Source of the DNA: Emticicia sp031378345
Lineage (GTDB): Bacteria; Bacteroidota; Bacteroidia; Cytophagales; Spirosomataceae
Direction of reading: 5' to 3'
DNA length: 64,000 nucleotides
Assembly (NCBI GenBank): GCA_031378345.1
Contig: JANNDY010000121.1
Span: forward strand, 46,641-110,640
Part shown: in pieces, positions 52,976 to 60,920 of the stretch
How the letters are laid out: the number at the start of each line of letters is the position of its first letter
Numbering within the stretch: the first letter of the stretch is position 1
Position numbers and translations under genes: made by a program
Notes under the pieces: generated by a model
Seen by the model: the letters and a program-made list of their open reading frames with translations, nothing else
Told to the model about the DNA's origin: nothing
Database searches by the model: none

Positions 52976-53341
52976 CTATTTGATTAAGAGTAAATTACTA
53001 TCAGTTTTTGCATTTACCCAATGTTTTATGTTTGGCTCAATATTCACAAAATCGCCAGATAGCAACGTTACCGAAATACCCATTTCGTTTTCAAAAACAA
53101 CCTCACCTTTTACACAAACCAATAGAGCGGGAACTGTCGTAATATGTTCTTTAAGTTGTTTGTCTTTTTGAATTTGCAACGAAACCACTTTGCCTTCGGA
53201 AGTAGCAAAAATCATTTTCGTTTGAACCGCTTTGTCTTCGGTATGTAGGTCTTTGAGATTCATTTTTGGTTGATTTTGGGCAAAAGTTGTTACCGAACTC
53301 AATAAAATTACTGCTACTATTTTGCTTATGAATGCTTTCAT
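52976..53341 (-). CDS. Exported cupin-domain protein
   Basis: The 121-residue protein has a signal peptide (VTTFAQ) and one small cupin fold, with EHITTVPALLVCVKGEVVFENE and GDFVNIEPNIKHWVNA. The two cupin motifs are recognisable, but only some of the usual His/Glu metal ligands are present (H of EHITT and H of IKHWV). It may bind a small molecule or metal. It lies beside a broken AraC-type regulator gene, a frequent neighbour of cupins. Confidence 0.8.
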   Translation of the reverse strand: MKAFISKIVAVILLSSVTTFAQNQPKMNLKDLHTEDKAVQTKMIFATSEGKVVSLQIQKDKQLKEHITTVPALLVCVKGEVVFENEMGISVTLLSGDFVNIEPNIKHWVNAKTDSNLLLIK

Positions 53342-53390
53342 TTTTTTTAATTTAGATAAAGTAAAAGATAAATCAAGGCAAAGAAACTAC

Positions 53391-53615
53391 TTAAATTGCA
53401 GCTATTATATGATATAAATCATGTAGAAATTTTTTCTTATTTTTCAATCTAAACTGCTCAGATGTACAGCCAACATCTTTTTTAAAAACCCTGATAAAAT
53501 AAGAGCAATCTTCGTAGCCTAAGTGATAAGCCATTTCACAAACCGACATTGTAGAATGTAATAAGAGCCTTTTTGCTTCTAAAATTACTCTATCTCTAAT
53601 CAATTCGCAAGCCGT
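53391..53615 (-). pseudogene. AraC-family regulator remnant (C-terminal helix-turn-helix only)
   Basis: The frame gives TACELIRDRVILEAKRLLLHS, then SVCEMAYHLGYEDCSYFIRVFKKDVGCTSEQFR, which is the second HTH and tail of an AraC regulator. An in-frame stop lies just before TAC, and the first HTH and sensor domain are absent. The frame has only a TTG to start from. It lies between the cupin gene and the TsdA-like gene and looks like what remains of a regulator after a deletion. A functional single-HTH protein is unlikely. Confidence 0.75.
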
Positions 53616-53649
53616 TCATAATTTCCATTCGTAGATTTGACTAACTTAA

Positions 53650-54726
53650 TCAACTATTTTTCTTGGCCTTTTCTTCCGCATCCTTCTTTTTCTTCTGTTC
53701 TTTCTTGAAATCATCAATCGGTTTGAAAGGACCAAATTTATGTTGTTCTTCCGAAAAAGCATCGGCATAAGGTCCAAAAGGGTGGTCAACTGGTTTGCCC
53801 GAAATTTTTGGCCAATCTTTGCTTAAATCTTTCGTTGGTCGAGGACGAGAATTGATATAAGCGGCAATGTCCCAAGCCTCTTCGTCAGACAATTGTGGGT
53901 TTTCGTAAGTTGCTCCAAACGGCATATTGGTTTTTATATAACCCGCCAATCTCGACAAACGAAATAACCCTGCACCGATATTATAAGAATGTTGTCCCCA
54001 AAGGGGCGGATAAGTATAAACAATTCCGTCGGTACTTTTTACTCCTTCACCGTTTTGCCCATGACAACTCACACATTTTTGTTCGTAAGCCACTTGTCCT
54101 TTTGTTGGGTCGGCAGCACGTTTCATAAATTTCAATTTCCAAATACCTGTACCTTCTGGAATTGAGTCTTTTGGTACAAATTGCCCTTTAAATTTGATAT
54201 AACTCACAATTGCCCGCATTTCTCTACTGCTGCTGTCAAGTCCTTTACCATTGAGGCTTCGTTCCATGCAATCATTTACTCGCTTGATTATGCTTTCTTT
54301 TGAACCTGAGCGTTCTCTAAATTTTGGATAAGTTGAAGCCACGCCACCATAATTATTCCCCCAAACCCGTGAGCCTGCATCCAAATGACAATTTTGACAA
54401 TTCATGCCGTTGCTTTGTTGGGCAACTTTGCCTTTTGGACCTAAATAGTAGGCAGTATTGGCAATTAATTCATGCCCATATTTAATTAATTCAGGATTTT
54501 TTTCATGAATAACTGCATCCATACTGATGAGTTTCCAGACTGGTTTTTCTTTTTTGAAAACCTTTTTTGATGTTTCAGAAATCTCTTTCTTCCCATTTGT
54601 ATTAAATATTCCTGTAAAACTAAGGAGAATCAAAAACACAAAAAACACAAAAAGTCCAAGTAACCACAAGATAAGTTTCAAGGAGTTTCCAAAAGCTGAT
54701 ATTTGATTTTTGTCTAAATTTTTCAT
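53650..54726 (-). CDS. TsdA-like dihaem c-type cytochrome (thiosulfate dehydrogenase family)
   Basis: Two haem-binding motifs are present, C110-Q-N-C113-H114 and C218-V-S-C221-H222. The first is followed by LDAGSRVWGNNYGG and by RVNDC153MERSLNGKGLD. The Cys in that motif matches the axial haem ligand of TsdA, the enzyme that couples two thiosulfates to tetrathionate. A single N-terminal membrane helix (about 16-40) anchors it on the periplasmic side, unlike soluble TsdA. The C-terminal tail is lysine-rich. The gene lies 32 bases downstream of soxB and probably belongs to its operon. Reduction of tetrathionate or a SoxA-like role are alternatives. Confidence 0.8.
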   Translation of the reverse strand: MKNLDKNQISAFGNSLKLILWLLGLFVFFVFLILLSFTGIFNTNGKKEISETSKKVFKKEKPVWKLISMDAVIHEKNPELIKYGHELIANTAYYLGPKGKVAQQSNGMNCQNCHLDAGSRVWGNNYGGVASTYPKFRERSGSKESIIKRVNDCMERSLNGKGLDSSSREMRAIVSYIKFKGQFVPKDSIPEGTGIWKLKFMKRAADPTKGQVAYEQKCVSCHGQNGEGVKSTDGIVYTYPPLWGQHSYNIGAGLFRLSRLAGYIKTNMPFGATYENPQLSDEEAWDIAAYINSRPRPTKDLSKDWPKISGKPVDHPFGPYADAFSEEQHKFGPFKPIDDFKKEQKKKKDAEEKAKKNS

Positions 54727-54758
54727 GGAGAAAAAGTTTTAAAAATTACCGAATCGTA

Positions 54759-56492
54759 TCACGAAAACTCATAATTATAGCCCCTGAGTTGCGTCAGAAG
54801 GGTATTCGGCTCGTCGGTTGCGGTGGAACGGTTTTCTAATTTTGGTGAAATGGGTGAATGAATCTTCAAATATTCTTCAATTACTTCATGCAAATTTACT
54901 GAAAGTTTTGTTGGATTTTTTACTTTGTCAATTCTGCAAATTGTATCGTTCGGGTCGCCTTCTCTTTCGCAAGCTACGATGCTATATTCTTTTTGTAAAT
55001 CTAATGATTTTCCAGCGATCTTTACCCAATTTAGTCTTTTCCCAAACTCATTTGCTATCGTAAAATTGACCTCCATTCCTGCAAAACGTACAAACCAGCC
55101 ACCAAAACGCTTAGATGGGTCTTTGGCAAAAGCATTTTGTAATTCTTTTTCGAGCCATTCCCACACTTGTTTTCCTGTAACGATTCCTGTTTTTGCTTCA
55201 CTATTGACGGGCAACATATTCCACAAAAATTCTTTGGTGATATTTACTAAGCCTGTTTTTGTATCAATTGCTGAAAGCGGCTGACAAAAACGAAAACCAT
55301 TGGAAAGGGCAATATCGGGCTTGATTTTCCACATAATAGCATCAGTAATTACATTATCCATTGGCGTTTCCATGACAAAATACCTTGTCAGTGGCGTTTT
55401 ACTTGTGCCAATGATTTTTTGCATTTCGGGCTTGAATGGAGCAAAGGCTTTTTCTACCAAACCTTGCATGATTTTATCGGCTTTGAACTTTTCGGGAGCA
55501 ACTTCCATGAGTTCGTACCGATAGTCTTTCAGTTTGCCATTTTCTACAATCAAATCTAATTTGCCCAAAAATGAGCCAAAAGCACCACATTCTACTACTT
55601 TTGTGTATTTCCCTGCAATAGGTTTGCGTAATCTTTCGTGCGTATCTGCTCCAATAATAAAATCTGCACCCTGAATGGCAGGGTTATTTGCCAAACCAAC
55701 TTGCTGTGCCAAACCGATGTGTGTCATCACCAAAACAATCTCGCAACCCTCCACTTCTTTCAAATATTTGATGTATTTGGCAACGTTTTTTTCGGGATGG
55801 TCAAAACTCAAACCTTCGCTATATGCGGGCGATTGTCGCTTCGGAATCAAATGGTCGGTATAGCCAATGAAACCAATTTTCATTCCCTTCAAATATTTAA
55901 TCCAATATGGCGGATAAACCAATTCTCCATTGTTTTCGTCTGTGGTTTTATGCCACATATTGGCACATAATTTGGCGGCATTGGTATGCCCCATATCATA
56001 AAGCATTTTCTTTTTCTTGTAAACAACTTCCCAATTTCCTGGCAACATGAGGTCGTAGCCCAAATGATTGAAAATCGGAATCAATGCTTCGCCTTCGGTC
56101 AAACTAGCCACGGCATGACCATGAAAAAAATCGCCACCATCATAAACAATCGTGTTTTCAGGATTTTGCTTTTTATAGTAGTCAATCATGGTTTTCAAGA
56201 CCGCCAAACCACCTCTTTTTCGATAAACTGCTTTTCCATTTTCCCAAAAAAACTCATCATGGGTATGAATTTGTGCATGAATATCAGAAGTTATCAGAAT
56301 CGTAATTGCTTGATTATGTGAAACGACGCCCGTAGTTCTTTGTGTTTCGATATTGTGGTTTTCTGAAATTTCTTTTGAACCAAGCATCAAACCAAAACTT
56401 GATAATAGCGAATGTTTTAGAAAATCTCTTCTATGAGGAATTTCATTTGGTGAAGAATTTCCATTTATCTTTATTTTTTTTGTCATTTTCAT
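54759..56492 (-). CDS. SoxB-like thiosulfohydrolase (5'-nucleotidase/metallophosphatase fold)
   Basis: SoxB releases sulfate from a sulfur carrier protein during thiosulfate oxidation. A Tat signal (HRRDFLKHSLLSSFG) precedes the metallophosphatase domain with ITSDIHAQIHTHDEFFWENG, VYDGGDFFHGHAVASL, GNWEVV, THIGLAQQVGLA and IGADTHERLRKP. The 5'-nucleotidase C-terminal domain contains the SoxB-like KRFGGWFVRFAGMEVNF. The start is ATG 56492 (or 56486); the longer frame to 56579 does not improve the signal. No soxYZ, soxAX or soxCD is in the window, so the carrier is not evident. It is followed by the TsdA-like cytochrome gene. Confidence 0.83.
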   Translation of the reverse strand: MKMTKKIKINGNSSPNEIPHRRDFLKHSLLSSFGLMLGSKEISENHNIETQRTTGVVSHNQAITILITSDIHAQIHTHDEFFWENGKAVYRKRGGLAVLKTMIDYYKKQNPENTIVYDGGDFFHGHAVASLTEGEALIPIFNHLGYDLMLPGNWEVVYKKKKMLYDMGHTNAAKLCANMWHKTTDENNGELVYPPYWIKYLKGMKIGFIGYTDHLIPKRQSPAYSEGLSFDHPEKNVAKYIKYLKEVEGCEIVLVMTHIGLAQQVGLANNPAIQGADFIIGADTHERLRKPIAGKYTKVVECGAFGSFLGKLDLIVENGKLKDYRYELMEVAPEKFKADKIMQGLVEKAFAPFKPEMQKIIGTSKTPLTRYFVMETPMDNVITDAIMWKIKPDIALSNGFRFCQPLSAIDTKTGLVNITKEFLWNMLPVNSEAKTGIVTGKQVWEWLEKELQNAFAKDPSKRFGGWFVRFAGMEVNFTIANEFGKRLNWVKIAGKSLDLQKEYSIVACEREGDPNDTICRIDKVKNPTKLSVNLHEVIEEYLKIHSPISPKLENRSTATDEPNTLLTQLRGYNYEFS

Positions 56493-56579
56493 AGGGTTGA
56501 AATAGAGCTTTTGAACCCAGCCATCGGTAGTTATTAATCTTAAAATTAAATGGAAAGTTAAAGATATTGTCGAAAACAA

Positions 56580-56690
56580 AAATGGAACGCAGATGACGCT
56601 GATAAATAAATTTAACGCTGATTTTCGCGGATTATTTGTGCAAATCTGCGTTGGAACATCACCGTCTTCAGCGTTCTAAAAACATGCGAT
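56580..56690. repeat. Degenerate ACGCAGAT/ACGCTGAT intergenic repeat with inverted arms
   Basis: The gap between soxB and the YeeE gene holds AACGCAGATGACGCTGATAA, AACGCTGATTTTCGCGGAT and the inverted AAATCTGCGTT. The outer arms AACGCAGAT and ATCTGCGTT are perfectly complementary. The element is of a type scattered between genes in many bacteria. It may form a stable hairpin separating the two sulfur transcripts. Confidence 0.6.
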
Positions 56691-56716
56691 AATATCTTTA
56701 TAGCTCTGAAATCAAA

Positions 56717-57205
56717 TCAATGAGGTAACTTGTTTCTCAAAGCACCGTAAAGCCAAGTTCCAGCCAATGCACTTGCGAAAGTAACACCTACTGCCAAGAA
56801 TCCACTGCCGATTTGAGCAAATAATGGACCGGGGCAGGCTCCAGTAATTGCCCAACCTAAACCAAAAATCAGTCCGCCGTAAATTTGTCCTTTGTCGAAC
56901 GTTTTGTTAGGAATAACAACCGTTTCTCCACTTAAAGTTTTGATTTTGAAACGTTTGATGATTTGAACTGAAATCAAACCAACCACAACGGCTGTACCGA
57001 TTACGCCATACATGTGAAATGATTGTAAGCGAAACATTTCTTGAATTCTGAACCAAGAAATGATTTCGGCTTTTACAAACACGATTCCGAAAATAATTCC
57101 GACAATCATGTATTTGATATTGCTTGCAAAACTTTCTTTTTTGATTTGATTGTTTGGTGCATCACAAACGAATTCTTCTGTACTTTGTATTTTCGAATTT
57201 GTCAT
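56717..57205 (-). CDS. YeeE/YedE (DUF6691-type) sulfur transporter subunit
   Basis: The 162-residue membrane protein has about four helices and the conserved cysteine motif AITGACPGPLFAQIGSG near 117-133. This family moves thiosulfate or other sulfur compounds; in split systems two short YeeE proteins form the pore. It follows the second YeeE gene by three bases and both accompany a persulfide dioxygenase gene. Direction and substrate are inferred from the neighbours. Confidence 0.88.
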   Translation of the reverse strand: MTNSKIQSTEEFVCDAPNNQIKKESFASNIKYMIVGIIFGIVFVKAEIISWFRIQEMFRLQSFHMYGVIGTAVVVGLISVQIIKRFKIKTLSGETVVIPNKTFDKGQIYGGLIFGLGWAITGACPGPLFAQIGSGFLAVGVTFASALAGTWLYGALRNKLPH

Positions 57206-57208
57206 TTT

Positions 57209-57775
57209 TTAGAAAAGTTTAAAGATAAAAGGCATGATTAAAAGCGTCATTACGAATCCACCAACCATAAAACAAATAGTTGCAATTAATGACGGAAGTT
57301 GAAGATTCGACAGCCCCATAATTGCGTGTCCCGAAGTGCAACCTCCAGCATAACGAGTTCCAAAACCTACCAAAAAACCTCCTAAAACAAAGAAAATTAA
57401 GCCTTTTAAGGTAAAAATTTGTTCAAAACTAAAAATATCAGTCGGCATAAGATGTGAAAAATCTGTAACGCCAAGTGCTTTTAAATCTCGAACAGTGTTT
57501 TCGTTTATGACCATTTCATTAGGGTCAGTTAGGAATTGTGTGGCAATAAATCCACCAACGAATACTCCAAAAACAAAGAATAAATTCCAGATTTCTTTTT
57601 TCCAGTCATATTTAAAAAAAGATATATTTGCTGGAAAACAAGCGGCACAGATATGACGCAAGGAAGATGAAATTCCAAAGGTTTTATTTCCAATTATAAG
57701 TAATATTGGTACTGTCAGTCCAATCATTATGCCTGCTATTGCCCAGTGCCAAGGCTGTTTGATGAGTTCTATCAT
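57209..57775 (-). CDS. YeeE/YedE family sulfur transporter subunit
   Basis: This is the partner of the protein at 56717-57205, 188 residues with about five helices. It has HICAACFPANISFF near 42-55 and the signature GFGTRYAGGCTSGHAIMGLSNLQLPSL near 137-163, where the Cys is the conserved sulfur-handling residue. Paired genes of this kind form a PmpAB-like transporter. The gene is 52 bases after the persulfide dioxygenase-rhodanese gene and surely in its operon. Confidence 0.9.
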   Translation of the reverse strand: MIELIKQPWHWAIAGIMIGLTVPILLIIGNKTFGISSSLRHICAACFPANISFFKYDWKKEIWNLFFVFGVFVGGFIATQFLTDPNEMVINENTVRDLKALGVTDFSHLMPTDIFSFEQIFTLKGLIFFVLGGFLVGFGTRYAGGCTSGHAIMGLSNLQLPSLIATICFMVGGFVMTLLIMPFIFKLF

Positions 57776-57827
57776 ATTATTTTATTGAGTGATTTTGTGA
57801 ATGAGTACTTTAGAGATTTTTTTATTT

Positions 57828-59240
57828 TTACACTTTTAATTTTGACTGACATACGAAATTTGTGCGTGGAACTTCAGTTTTTGTTATTGCTGCAAAACCA
57901 CCAGCTACGTCAATGATATTATCAAATCCACGAGATTTTAAGATTGATGCCGCAATCATGGAACGATAGCCACCTGCACAATGAATATAATTTGTTTCGT
58001 TTTTCGAGAAAGCTGCCATATTATTGCTCAAAAATGCCAAAGTTACACATTCTGCTTCTTCTACGTGTTCGGCTCTATATTCGCTCTCTTTTCGTACATC
58101 TTTTACTAATAATTTACCATCTGAATCTGAATATTTTTTAGCAAATTCTTCTGCTGAAATTGATTCAATTGTATCAATTTCTTTACCTGCGGCTACCCAC
58201 GCAGCTATGCCACCATTCAAATATCCAATAATATTATCATAACCAACTCTTGATAAACGAGTGATTACTTCGTCAATGTTTTCTTCATCAGCAACGAATA
58301 AAATTGGTTGCTCAATGTCAGTCAAAAGTGTACCAATCCATGGAGCAAAATCTCCTTTGATGCCAATATTAATTGAGTTTGGTACAAAGCCATCTTTAAA
58401 AGTTTGAGCTGCACGTGTATCAATCATAATAGCACCGAGTTCGTTCACTGCAACTTCAAAAGCATCTGGCGAAAGAGCTTGAACGCTTGTTTTTACATCT
58501 TCGACCGACTTTGCCCCAGTTTTATTTATCATTACATTTTTAGGAAAATAATAAGGTGGTGGAGTCAAACCATCGGTAACGGCTTCAATAAATTGCTCTT
58601 TCGACTGCGGTTGCAAGGCATAATTGACTTGTTTTTGATGTCCTAAAGTGTCAAAAGTTTCTTTGCTCATGTTTTTTCCACAAGCCGAACCAGCACCATG
58701 TGCAGGATAGACAATCAAATCATTGGGCAACGCCATGATTTTTTCATGCAAAGAAGTATAGAGAAATCCAGCTAAATCTTGTATCGTAAGATTTGATTTT
58801 TGAGCCAAATCTGGGCGACCAACATCTCCAATAAACAAGGTATCGCCTGTGAAAATACAATTTTCTTTGCCATTTTCATCAATTAACAAAAAACACGAAG
58901 ATTCCATTGTATGACCTGGCGTATGAAGCACTTTTATTTTTATTTTGCCAAGCTCAAAAACTTGTCCATCTTCGGCAACAATACACTCAAAAGTAGGATT
59001 TGCATTTGGTCCATAAACTATTTTTGCACCAGTTTTTTCTGACAATTCAACATGACCTGATACAAAATCGGCATGAAAATGGGTTTCAAAAATATATTTT
59101 ATTTTTGCACCGTGTTTATCTGCTTTGTTTTGGTAAGAATGTACTTCACGAAGTGGGTCAATGATTGCCACTTCGCCTTCCGATTCTATATAATATGCTC
59201 CCTGAGCTAAGCATCCTGTATAAATTTGTTCTACTATCAT
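57828..59240 (-). CDS. Persulfide dioxygenase-rhodanese fusion (CstB-like)
   Basis: The N-terminal metallo-beta-lactamase domain (1 to about 240) has the iron-binding motif H54-F-H56-A-D58, H63, the HTPGH stretch near 108-112 and GDTLFIGDVGRPDL. Two rhodanese domains follow. In the first (about 255-355) the active-site loop reads ILFVADEENI and has no cysteine, so it is a pseudo-rhodanese. The second (about 365-465) has C421 in NYIHCAGGYRSMIA. This three-part layout matches S. aureus CstB, which oxidises thiol persulfides and releases thiosulfate. It is flanked by sulfur transporters and a sulfite exporter, so it is the central enzyme of a sulfide-detoxification operon. Confidence 0.92.
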   Translation of the reverse strand: MIVEQIYTGCLAQGAYYIESEGEVAIIDPLREVHSYQNKADKHGAKIKYIFETHFHADFVSGHVELSEKTGAKIVYGPNANPTFECIVAEDGQVFELGKIKIKVLHTPGHTMESSCFLLIDENGKENCIFTGDTLFIGDVGRPDLAQKSNLTIQDLAGFLYTSLHEKIMALPNDLIVYPAHGAGSACGKNMSKETFDTLGHQKQVNYALQPQSKEQFIEAVTDGLTPPPYYFPKNVMINKTGAKSVEDVKTSVQALSPDAFEVAVNELGAIMIDTRAAQTFKDGFVPNSINIGIKGDFAPWIGTLLTDIEQPILFVADEENIDEVITRLSRVGYDNIIGYLNGGIAAWVAAGKEIDTIESISAEEFAKKYSDSDGKLLVKDVRKESEYRAEHVEEAECVTLAFLSNNMAAFSKNETNYIHCAGGYRSMIAASILKSRGFDNIIDVAGGFAAITKTEVPRTNFVCQSKLKV

Positions 59241-59245
59241 TGCTT

Positions 59246-59352
59246 TATTGGTTACTGATAAAATTGTTATTGGTTACTGGGTAATTTGTTACTGGTTATT
59301 GGTAAACTGGTTACTGGTTTTTGGAAAATTAGTTACTGGTAAATTGGTTATT
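59246..59352. repeat. GGTTACTG/TTACTGGT microsatellite
   Basis: About six imperfect copies of a seven- to eight-base unit (TTACTGG, GGTTACTG, GGTTATTGG) fill most of the gap between the methyltransferase and the persulfide dioxygenase genes. The array lies inside the putative sulfur operon and may vary in length by slippage. It contains no plausible gene. Confidence 0.7.
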
Positions 59353-59375
59353 CGTAAATCGTATCTCGTAATTCA

Positions 59376-60002
59376 TTAAGCTGTTACTTTCTTGAAACTA
59401 CAAAAAATAAAATTCTGAACTGTTTCAAAAGGCGTAATATGGTCAACGGTTATACATTTTATTTTCTCGAAAAATGCTTTCAGTCGGTCGGTCATTGATA
59501 TTTCTGAATATTGTTTTATTTCGATTCCACTACATTTGGTTGGACCTTGCTCTGAAAAAGTACCAATAACCAAAACGCCATTTGGATTAATACTTTTTTG
59601 AACCGTATCAACGTAGTTGGTGATTTCTGTTTCTTGTGTCAGAAAATGAAATGCTGCTCTGTCGTGCCAAAAATCATATTTTTCGGTTGGTTTGAAAGTC
59701 GCTGCATCTGCCACAATCCATTTTACTTTTGAAGCATTATTACCCAAACGTTGCTTTGCTTTGTCGAGAGCTGCTTCCGAAATATCAAGCACTGTAATAT
59801 CTTGATAACCCAAATCGAGTAAATTATCAACCAAATAGCTATCTCCGCCGCCAATATCTATGATTTTTGCAGTTTTTGAAACATCAAATTGCTTCAAAAA
59901 TTCAAGTGAAGTTGTTGGCTTGGGTTGATACCAGCTTACATTTTGTAAGTCTTTAGTCTGATAAATATTTTCCCAATACTTTTTTCTGTTTAAATTTTCC
60001 AT
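59376..60002 (-). CDS. Class I SAM-dependent methyltransferase in the sulfur operon
   Basis: The 208-residue protein starts with NRKKYWENIYQTKDLQNVSWYQPKPTTSLEFL-like sequence (first part read at 4-22). It has the SAM-binding IIDIGGGDSYLVDNLLDLG near 44-62, VLDISEAALDKA, IVADAATFKP and FWHDRAAFHFL near 111-121. The late part carries CSGIEIKQYSE and a catalytic-type loop. The overall plan is that of thiopurine/thiol methyltransferase-like and TehB-like enzymes. Its place 12 bases after tauE and upstream of the persulfide dioxygenase gene suggests action on a thiol or sulfide, but this is inference. Confidence 0.82.
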   Translation of the reverse strand: MENLNRKKYWENIYQTKDLQNVSWYQPKPTTSLEFLKQFDVSKTAKIIDIGGGDSYLVDNLLDLGYQDITVLDISEAALDKAKQRLGNNASKVKWIVADAATFKPTEKYDFWHDRAAFHFLTQETEITNYVDTVQKSINPNGVLVIGTFSEQGPTKCSGIEIKQYSEISMTDRLKAFFEKIKCITVDHITPFETVQNFIFCSFKKVTA

Positions 60003-60014
60003 ATCAGTATAGTG

Positions 60015-60821
60015 TTAGGTATGTTGAAAAAATAATTCTTTAGTAATGATATAAATACCCATAATCAAGACAAAATAGCCGAAAGCAGGTTTCAATTTAT
60101 CGTCCTCTACTTTCTTTGAAAGTAAGCTTCCAAGTAAAATCCCAACTATGGCAACGACTGAAAAATAACCTAGAAACTGCCAGTCAATATGTTCACTGCC
60201 TTTCAAATCGCCTGTAAAACCAATAAGCGATTTCATGGCAATGATGACCAAAGATGTGCCTACAGCTTGTTTCATGGGCAGTTTTGCCAATAAAACCAAA
60301 GCAGGAATTATCAAAAATCCACCGCCAGCACCAACCAAACCCGTGACAGTACCAACTACCAAACCTTCAATCAAAATAAGCGGATAATTATATTTGATTT
60401 CGCCAACGGGTTTTTCTTTGCAAGATTTACATTCTCGAATCATCGTATAGGAAGCAAAAACCATCAATAATGCAAAAAACATCAATATCAATAGCGATTT
60501 AGTCATTACGAAATCCCCAACTTGAAAAATGTGAGCAGGAATAAGCGGAACTAAATAAAGGCGAGTGAGGTAAACACTTATTATGGATGGCACACCAAAA
60601 ACGAAGGCAGTTCGCCAATGCACATTTCCCTGTGAAATATGACTAAAAGAACCAATAAGGCTTGTGAGTCCAACTATAAAAAGAGAGTAAGCCGTTGCCA
60701 AAACTGCATCAACTGAGAACAAATAAACCAAAATAGGTACAGTTAAAATAGAGCCGCCACCGCCAATCAAACCGAGAGTTAAGCCCATTAATAAAGCACC
60801 AATAAAACCAAGAATTTCCAT
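60015..60821 (-). CDS. TauE/SafE family sulfite/sulfur-anion exporter
   Basis: The 268-residue membrane protein has about eight helices in two related halves, each with a glycine-rich family motif: ALLMGLTLGLIGGGGSILTVP near 9-29 and VTGLVGAGGGFLIIPALVLL near 158-177. TauE proteins export sulfite or sulfoacetate-like anions. In S. aureus a TauE gene is part of the cst sulfide operon, and here it is the first gene after the ArsR regulator and carries its own candidate operator. A soluble loop with CKSCKE lies between the halves. Confidence 0.92.
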   Translation of the reverse strand: MEILGFIGALLMGLTLGLIGGGGSILTVPILVYLFSVDAVLATAYSLFIVGLTSLIGSFSHISQGNVHWRTAFVFGVPSIISVYLTRLYLVPLIPAHIFQVGDFVMTKSLLILMFFALLMVFASYTMIRECKSCKEKPVGEIKYNYPLILIEGLVVGTVTGLVGAGGGFLIIPALVLLAKLPMKQAVGTSLVIIAMKSLIGFTGDLKGSEHIDWQFLGYFSVVAIVGILLGSLLSKKVEDDKLKPAFGYFVLIMGIYIITKELFFQHT

Positions 60822-60884
60822 TGTTTTTAAATTATTTGAGCTAAAAATTTAGCTACTCTATTAAGTCTATATACTAATATTGAT

Positions 60885-60904
60885 ATATGATAATTCATTC
60901 ATAT
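60885..60904. promoter_or_regulatory. Candidate ArsR operator before tauE
   Basis: The site ATATGA-N8-TCATAT is a perfect 6-bp inverted repeat with an 8-base spacer, 64 bases upstream of the tauE start. An identical half-site arrangement occurs before arsR at 61262-61281. ArsR/SmtB repressors bind AT-rich palindromes of this size. Confidence 0.6.
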
Positions 60905-60920
60905 TATTGTTAAAAAAAAA

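Noticed and set aside
59246..59352. CRISPR-like array
   Set aside because: The repeat unit is only seven to eight bases, there are no regular spacers and no cas genes; it is a microsatellite.
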